Positions 60,311 through 64,000 of a stretch of 64,000 nt of DNA are shown one piece after another. The stretch covers positions 162,413 to 226,412 of the forward strand of contig NZ_JAVDPZ010000001.1 of assembly GCF_031453995.1 (NCBI RefSeq), given 5' to 3'. The position numbers and the translations under genes are program-made. How positions within the stretch are numbered: position 1 is the first letter of the stretch; the number at the start of each line of letters is the position of its first letter. The notes under the pieces are model-generated. The model did no database searches, had not been told where the DNA came from, and saw nothing but the letters and a program-made list of their open reading frames with translations. Source of the DNA: Nitrobacter vulgaris. GTDB taxonomy: Bacteria; Pseudomonadota; Alphaproteobacteria; Rhizobiales; Xanthobacteraceae.

Positions 60311-60501
60311 CCGACAACCCCAAATCCCCGATCATATTGCATGCGGCCGACGCGCTCCGGCGTGCCCGCAAGCTCCCCGCCGGCCCGGCGAGGAACGACC
60401 TTCGCCAGCTAGCCAGAGGATTGCGGGAGCTTCACCGAAGCGGCGCCTATGCCAATCTGCAAAACGTCGAAGGCCCTCCGACGGCCTTCGAAATGCAGTG
60501 A
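60307..60501 (+). CDS. Small hypothetical protein, 64 residues
   Basis: MTDNPKSPIILHAADALRRA followed by RNDLRQLARGLRELHRSGAY suggests a soluble two-helix protein, of a type common in Bradyrhizobium relatives. Coupled to the upstream gene by ATGA; the next ATG lies 4 bp after its stop. Confidence 0.55.
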   Translation: MTDNPKSPIILHAADALRRARKLPAGPARNDLRQLARGLRELHRSGAYANLQNVEGPPTAFEMQ

Positions 60502-60505
60502 CACA

Positions 60506-60694
60506 ATGCGCGGCGCGGACAGTCCCAGATGGATGTCCGAGCAGAGCGTTGAGAGATACCGCGCGACAGCAAACGAGTGCCAGACTCACGCCCGCCAGGC
60601 GAGGCTCGCGATCGACAAGGAAGCATGGCTGAAGCTCGCCGCCGACTGGACCGCGCTCGCCGAGCACGCGCTGCAGAGGTCTCCCGATGGGTAA
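60506..60694 (+). CDS. Small hypothetical protein, 62 residues
   Basis: The core SVERYRATANECQTHARQAR and WLKLAADWTALAEHAL has the amphipathic helices and conserved Trp of a small family frequent in rhizobia. ATG 60506 is coupled to the previous stop; an internal ATG at 60533 (MSEQSVERY) may be the real start. It overlaps the DUF2934 gene by 8 bp. Confidence 0.6.
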   Translation: MRGADSPRWMSEQSVERYRATANECQTHARQARLAIDKEAWLKLAADWTALAEHALQRSPDG

Positions 60695-60974
60695 GTCTCT
60701 GCCAGTATCCGTATTCAAGAAACTGGCCCGCCTCATCGCTGACCATGCCCAAGGGCCGTCGCTGTCCTCGGCCCTGCACGGTCCCGCACTCTCTGCCCCC
60801 AGAGCCCCAGCGGGACCGTGCGCCCTCAGTGGTAGCACAAGCGAGCCAACGCAAGAGCAGATCGAGCGTCGGTCGTATGAGCTATGGCAGCAAGCGGGCT
60901 TTCCCTCAGGAAGGGACGAGGAATTTCGCCGACAGGCCGAGCGGGAATTGCGCGGCGCTTCCGTACAAGTTTAA
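60687..60974 (+). CDS. DUF2934-domain protein
   Basis: This encodes a 95-residue protein whose C-terminus (EQIERRSYELWQQAGFPSGR then DEEFRRQAERELR) is the DUF2934 signature, a small helical domain of unknown function widespread in Bradyrhizobium and Nitrobacter relatives. The N-terminal 50 residues are Pro/Ala/Ser-rich. Last of the overlapping run of small genes from 60140. Confidence 0.75.
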   Translation: MGKSLPVSVFKKLARLIADHAQGPSLSSALHGPALSAPRAPAGPCALSGSTSEPTQEQIERRSYELWQQAGFPSGRDEEFRRQAERELRGASVQV

Positions 60975-61070
60975 AGAGTCAACTAGCCTGATTTTTAAAA
61001 CAGTTCAACGGCATTAATCTACGCTCCTTGTGCCTCGAAGGGTTTAGATCAAGTTTTGAAAGATGTTCCA

Positions 61071-61325
61071 ATGATTGAACGTCGAGCCCTTGACCGTATT
61101 GAAATTAATCAGCTCGCGATGTTTCACCTTGACGGTGTTTGCGGCGTACACCCCTGCATGGTGGTGGATATCCACAATAGGGGAGCCAGGCTTTATTCAG
61201 TCACGTTTCACATTGCCGCTTTCCAATTTGATCTATCATTGGATGGCTTCAGAACGACAAAGCATTGCCACGTGGTGTGGAGGGACAGAAATACGTGCGG
61301 CGTCGAATTTGTCGCACGCAATTAG
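61071..61325 (+). CDS. PilZ-domain protein
   Basis: This encodes an 84-residue single PilZ domain: IERRALDRIEINQ gives the RxxxR-type c-di-GMP-binding motif, and VVDIHNRGARLYS the (D/N)xSxxG-like motif with Asn replacing Ser. VVWRDRNTCGVEFV closes the barrel. It may bind c-di-GMP weakly or not at all because of the altered motif. ATG 61071; a TTG at 61056 is an alternative. Confidence 0.7.
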   Translation: MIERRALDRIEINQLAMFHLDGVCGVHPCMVVDIHNRGARLYSVTFHIAAFQFDLSLDGFRTTKHCHVVWRDRNTCGVEFVARN

Positions 61326-61584
61326 GCGGGCGGACTGCAGCCGATGTTCATTCCATCGCCCCATATCGCCCGGGAATCACTTCCGTCCTCTTCCGATAGA
61401 ACAAGTCATCCGACAGCGTTGACGAGAAGCATCGCCTTCCGACCGCCAACATGCTGATAACTCTCGCTTGGTCACGGCGCGCTGGAATCCAATATGACAA
61501 ATGTCCTCGGGAAATTCGCAGGGGAACCTTCGCCAAGGGTCGGAATTAATTTTGCATATTTGCGGATGTCAAAAGAAGATATTC

Positions 61585-62661
61585 ATGGCGGAGCCGCTAG
61601 TCCGAAAAGGAATGCCTCCAGTCAGACTTGGTCGTGACGAATTTGAACGGCGTTATCGCGATCGCTTCAGAGACCCCGCGTTTTCGTCTCTCGGCCGTGA
61701 GCTTGACGCGATCTTAGCAGCGGCATGGGACGCTTACAACCATTCGCGCAAGGCACCAGTGACCCGCAAGGCTGGCTCCGGCTTTGCCGATCCGGATTAT
61801 GACATCGCCGTAGACTGGTTTAATGCGCGCGGCGCGATTCAGCAGGCGCAGCAACGTCATGACGATGCAGGTCTGAATTTGCGCATTCTTCTGATTAACG
61901 GATCGTCGCGCAGCGAACATACCTGCCCTAGAGAAATATCCAAGAGCTGGCGCATTCTGAAGATCGCAGAATCCTGTTTCAGAGAAATGGGATTTGACGT
62001 TGATTTGCTTGATCTGTCTCGACTGACGTCGGAGTTTGGAAAGCAGATTCATCCGTGCAAGTCCTGCGTATCGACCTCGATGGCGCTCTGCCACTGGCCG
62101 TGCAGTTGTTATCCCAACTATTCGCTGGGCCAGACCGACGACTGGATGAACGAGATTTATCCGCTCTGGGTTGCCGCCCACGGCATCCTGATCGTCACGC
62201 CGGTCAACTGGTTTCAGGCACCGACAGTATTGAAGGCGATGATCGACCGGGTAGTCTGCGCCGACGGAGGCAATCCCGATCCATCCTCAACCCACGGGAA
62301 GACGATCAGCGAAGCAAAAGAGCTCGAACTGCAAGGCTGGCCCTATCCGCGTCATCTTGCCGGACGGCATTTTGGTTTGATCGTGCATGGCGACAGTGCT
62401 GGCGCGGAAACGCTTCGTCGCTCGCTCTCGGACTGGTTACTGGATATGAGGCTGATATCCGCCGGCAGCATAGCCGAGTGCGATGGTTATGTCGGCTACA
62501 TGAAACCCTACGCGACTTCTCATGAAGACTTGGACAGCGACACAGCCTTTCAAGAACGTGTGCGCAATGCGGCTCGCGCGTTGGGCGCCGCCGTCAGACT
62601 CGCACGCGCCGGCCGCCTCGATAATCCTGCAGAGGGGCTGAGCGACCCCGCTCCCAAATAA
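61585..62661 (+). CDS. NADPH-dependent FMN reductase/flavodoxin-fold protein
   Basis: This encodes a 358-residue protein. After about 100 helical residues comes a flavodoxin-like domain: LRILLINGSSRSEHTCPREI holds the phosphate-binding loop for FMN, SCVSTSMALCHWPCSC is a cysteine cluster, and GILIVTPVNWFQAPTVLKAM then DRVVC bind the isoalloxazine. It is larger than ordinary FMN reductases because of the N-terminal extension and the cysteine insert, which may bind a metal. The start at ATG 61585 follows AAAAGAAG. Confidence 0.8.
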   Translation: MAEPLVRKGMPPVRLGRDEFERRYRDRFRDPAFSSLGRELDAILAAAWDAYNHSRKAPVTRKAGSGFADPDYDIAVDWFNARGAIQQAQQRHDDAGLNLRILLINGSSRSEHTCPREISKSWRILKIAESCFREMGFDVDLLDLSRLTSEFGKQIHPCKSCVSTSMALCHWPCSCYPNYSLGQTDDWMNEIYPLWVAAHGILIVTPVNWFQAPTVLKAMIDRVVCADGGNPDPSSTHGKTISEAKELELQGWPYPRHLAGRHFGLIVHGDSAGAETLRRSLSDWLLDMRLISAGSIAECDGYVGYMKPYATSHEDLDSDTAFQERVRNAARALGAAVRLARAGRLDNPAEGLSDPAPK

Positions 62662-63047
62662 AGTAGCGTCGCTCTCTACGATCATTACAAGCGGACCGTT
62701 ACGCAGCCCATTGCGCGCCCAGCGACAACGTTGATCGAGCTCAGGCGGATCGTCGCATGGTTTCCGTGAGAGCAATAACACTCCGCGCAGGGTGAACCAC
62801 TGACGGCACGCGGCGATGGCCGGCAGGCATGTACACGCTTTGACGATCAACATCGGGCATAGGCAATGCTACAAAGGCCGCGCGGCGCGTTCTCATTGCA
62901 GATTTCACGTATTTTTAGATTATCTTGTTGGGTTAAGCATACCGCAACTTGCTCGGGGACTAACCGAAAATTTTGATGTCGCTGGCGTAGCCTATCGCCC
63001 AATCTTCTTCGTCAAGATTACGAATGCAAGCGCGCGTGGTATCAACC
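62662..63047. other. Intergenic region, no gene seen
   Basis: About 385 bp with no supported gene on either strand. It holds the promoter of the membrane protein at 63048. Confidence 0.4.
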
Positions 63048-63494
63048 ATGGATATCGTTCTTATTTTATTGTCTATCAGCGCACTGATAGGCACAATCGC
63101 AGGCTTGTGCTTTAAAGTCTTTGTCCTTGTGCCCATCGCATTGCTGATTGTCCTCGTCGCGGCCGCTGTCCTCCGCAAGCATGGTTTCGGGCCCGGGAGT
63201 GGGATTGCCATCATAGTCGCGGGTCTGGTTGTGAACCAGGTTGCCTACGCCCTTATTCAGATCGGCCTGGGGGCCAACGCTTCTGCCCCATCATTTGATG
63301 ACGTAACCGACGGCGAACCACCCCCCGACCGCAAGTGGCTGTCAATGATGATCACGGCGATCAGAAGTCGCTCCCATTCCGACCTTTTCTTTCGCAAAAA
63401 AATAGCGCTTGGCGTATTCTTCGATGGCTACTGTACCATTTTCTCTTGGAAAATGAACGTGCTGCGTCTTGGTGGGACAATGCCTGGATCATAA
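63048..63494 (+). CDS. Small membrane protein
   Basis: This encodes a protein of about 148 residues starting MDIVLILLSISALIGTIAGL, with three helices (about 1-20, 24-44, 55-76) and LRKHGFGPGSGIAIIVAGLV between the second and third. Bradyrhizobium relatives have short membrane proteins of this type without known role. After DGEPPPDRKW the C-terminus looks unrelated, so the gene may be fused to junk or end late. A longer start at 63024 is possible. Confidence 0.55.
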   Translation: MDIVLILLSISALIGTIAGLCFKVFVLVPIALLIVLVAAAVLRKHGFGPGSGIAIIVAGLVVNQVAYALIQIGLGANASAPSFDDVTDGEPPPDRKWLSMMITAIRSRSHSDLFFRKKIALGVFFDGYCTIFSWKMNVLRLGGTMPGS

Positions 63495-63588
63495 CAAAAC
63501 ACTTTGCGTTGTGATTTCACTGGACGTTCCGTTCAGAGCAAAGCGAGTGCCATTTCGCTCGTGACGGAAGCACCGGGAGAAGACGGTG

Positions 63589-63870
63589 ATGCCTCTCGTC
63601 TATGAAGGGGATGAGGGCGGGACGACCCTTCGCCGCCAAAAACGAGGCATGGAGGGGCAAAGGCTGGCTCCGAATAACAACCATCCATCGAGGAAATCAG
63701 ACAACGGCACGACCGGCGGGGATATCGCGGGCGCGGTAGTCCTTCTGATGGTTGGTCTCCTGTTCTTCTCAAATGGACGCAGCATTCATGCGAAATCCGG
63801 CGAGAGCACACCGATACCGCAACGCGTTATTACCTCCAGAGATGAGCTAAGCGAGTTACGCTGTGCATAA
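63589..63870 (+). CDS. Possible single-helix membrane protein
   Basis: This frame gives 93 residues with one good membrane helix (GDIAGAVVLLMVGLLFFSNG) after a hydrophilic N-terminus. A start at 63649 is also possible. No family is recognised, and the ribosome site is moderate (GAGAAG). Support comes only from the helix and the open frame. Confidence 0.4.
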   Translation: MPLVYEGDEGGTTLRRQKRGMEGQRLAPNNNHPSRKSDNGTTGGDIAGAVVLLMVGLLFFSNGRSIHAKSGESTPIPQRVITSRDELSELRCA

Positions 63871-63944
63871 CAAAAGCGGCTAGCTGATCGGGGCGCTGAT
63901 GGTTATGAACCGCCCCGGGTTTGCCGGAGGCTATTTCGTTTGAG

Positions 63945-64000
63945 TCACGCCGCCAGTTTCTGCTCATTGAGCATAGCGTAGTAACGTTCCTCAGCTTCGG
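63945..64000 (-). CDS. C-terminal end of a probable transposase (partial)
   Basis: The minus strand at the right edge reads EAEERYYAMLNEQKLAA then stop. This resembles the last residues of several Bradyrhizobium/Nitrobacter insertion-sequence transposases (pattern EAExRYYAxL). The rest lies beyond the window. With only 17 residues the call is tentative. Confidence 0.3.
   Translation of the reverse strand, partial: EAEERYYAMLNEQKLAA

Overview
The window looks like chromosome of an alphaproteobacterium of the Bradyrhizobium/Nitrobacter/Rhodopseudomonas group. This rests on the rhizobial-type beta-glucan genes (ndvB/ndvC-like), the scpA-scpB, gyrA-coaD-cyclophilin-queA-tgt order, many small secreted proteins of the kind common in that family, and decayed IS1595- and IS110-type transposases. 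The genus is inferred from protein style and cannot be proved from the window alone.

Region 1 (1-15.6 kb) is mostly core chromosome. It holds the end of scpA, scpB, gyrA, a small secreted protein, coaD, a cyclophilin / TonB-C-like / cyclophilin trio, queA and tgt (queuosine), a zinc-ribbon protein, a cysK-type cysteine synthase, two related secreted proteins, a PcfJ-like protein, a HIG1 small membrane protein, a YqjD/ElaB-like protein and an Omp31-like beta-barrel.

Region 2 (15,615-41,939) is a 26.3-kb genomic island in the 3' end of a tRNA-Lys(UUU) gene (41,895-41,970, minus). A perfect 45-bp direct repeat, the anticodon loop to the CCA of that tRNA, bounds it on both sides. Its main cargo is a four-gene operon that I read as a type II Druantia anti-phage system: cytosine-C5 methyltransferase DruM, DruF, coiled-coil DruG and a 1953-residue DUF1998 helicase DruE. 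A Vsr mismatch endonuclease lies tail to tail with it. Then come an IS110 remnant, a small segment with a 23-bp inverted repeat at each end (membrane-anchored GAF protein, a scrambled IS1595 transposase, a beheaded gene), and a satellite-like module on the minus strand (coiled-coil protein, PC4-like protein, Toprim/RecA primase-helicase, HTH protein, intact tyrosine integrase). The last part is debris: an adenine-methylase/helicase remnant and a decayed integrase beside the tRNA. A second integrase scrap at the left end and recurring TTGCCAACCA motifs suggest repeated integrations at this tRNA.

Region 3 (42-49.2 kb) is core-like: ndvB-, ndvD- and ndvC-like genes for periplasmic beta-1,3/1,6-glucan, a membrane protein and a frameshifted envelope gene.

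Region 4 (49.6-57.7 kb) is accessory DNA. It has a replication-type module (AlpA-like protein, Toprim primase, DUF3987-like ATPase) followed by an iteron-like repeat cluster around an AT-rich block, a P-loop kinase, a DUF1772 membrane protein, and a second cluster of HTH and coiled-coil proteins.

Region 5 (57.7-64 kb) has a universal stress protein, a heavily decayed phytanoyl-dioxygenase-like pseudogene, a run of tiny overlapping genes, a PilZ protein, an FMN reductase, small membrane proteins and what looks like the end of a transposase gene at the right edge.
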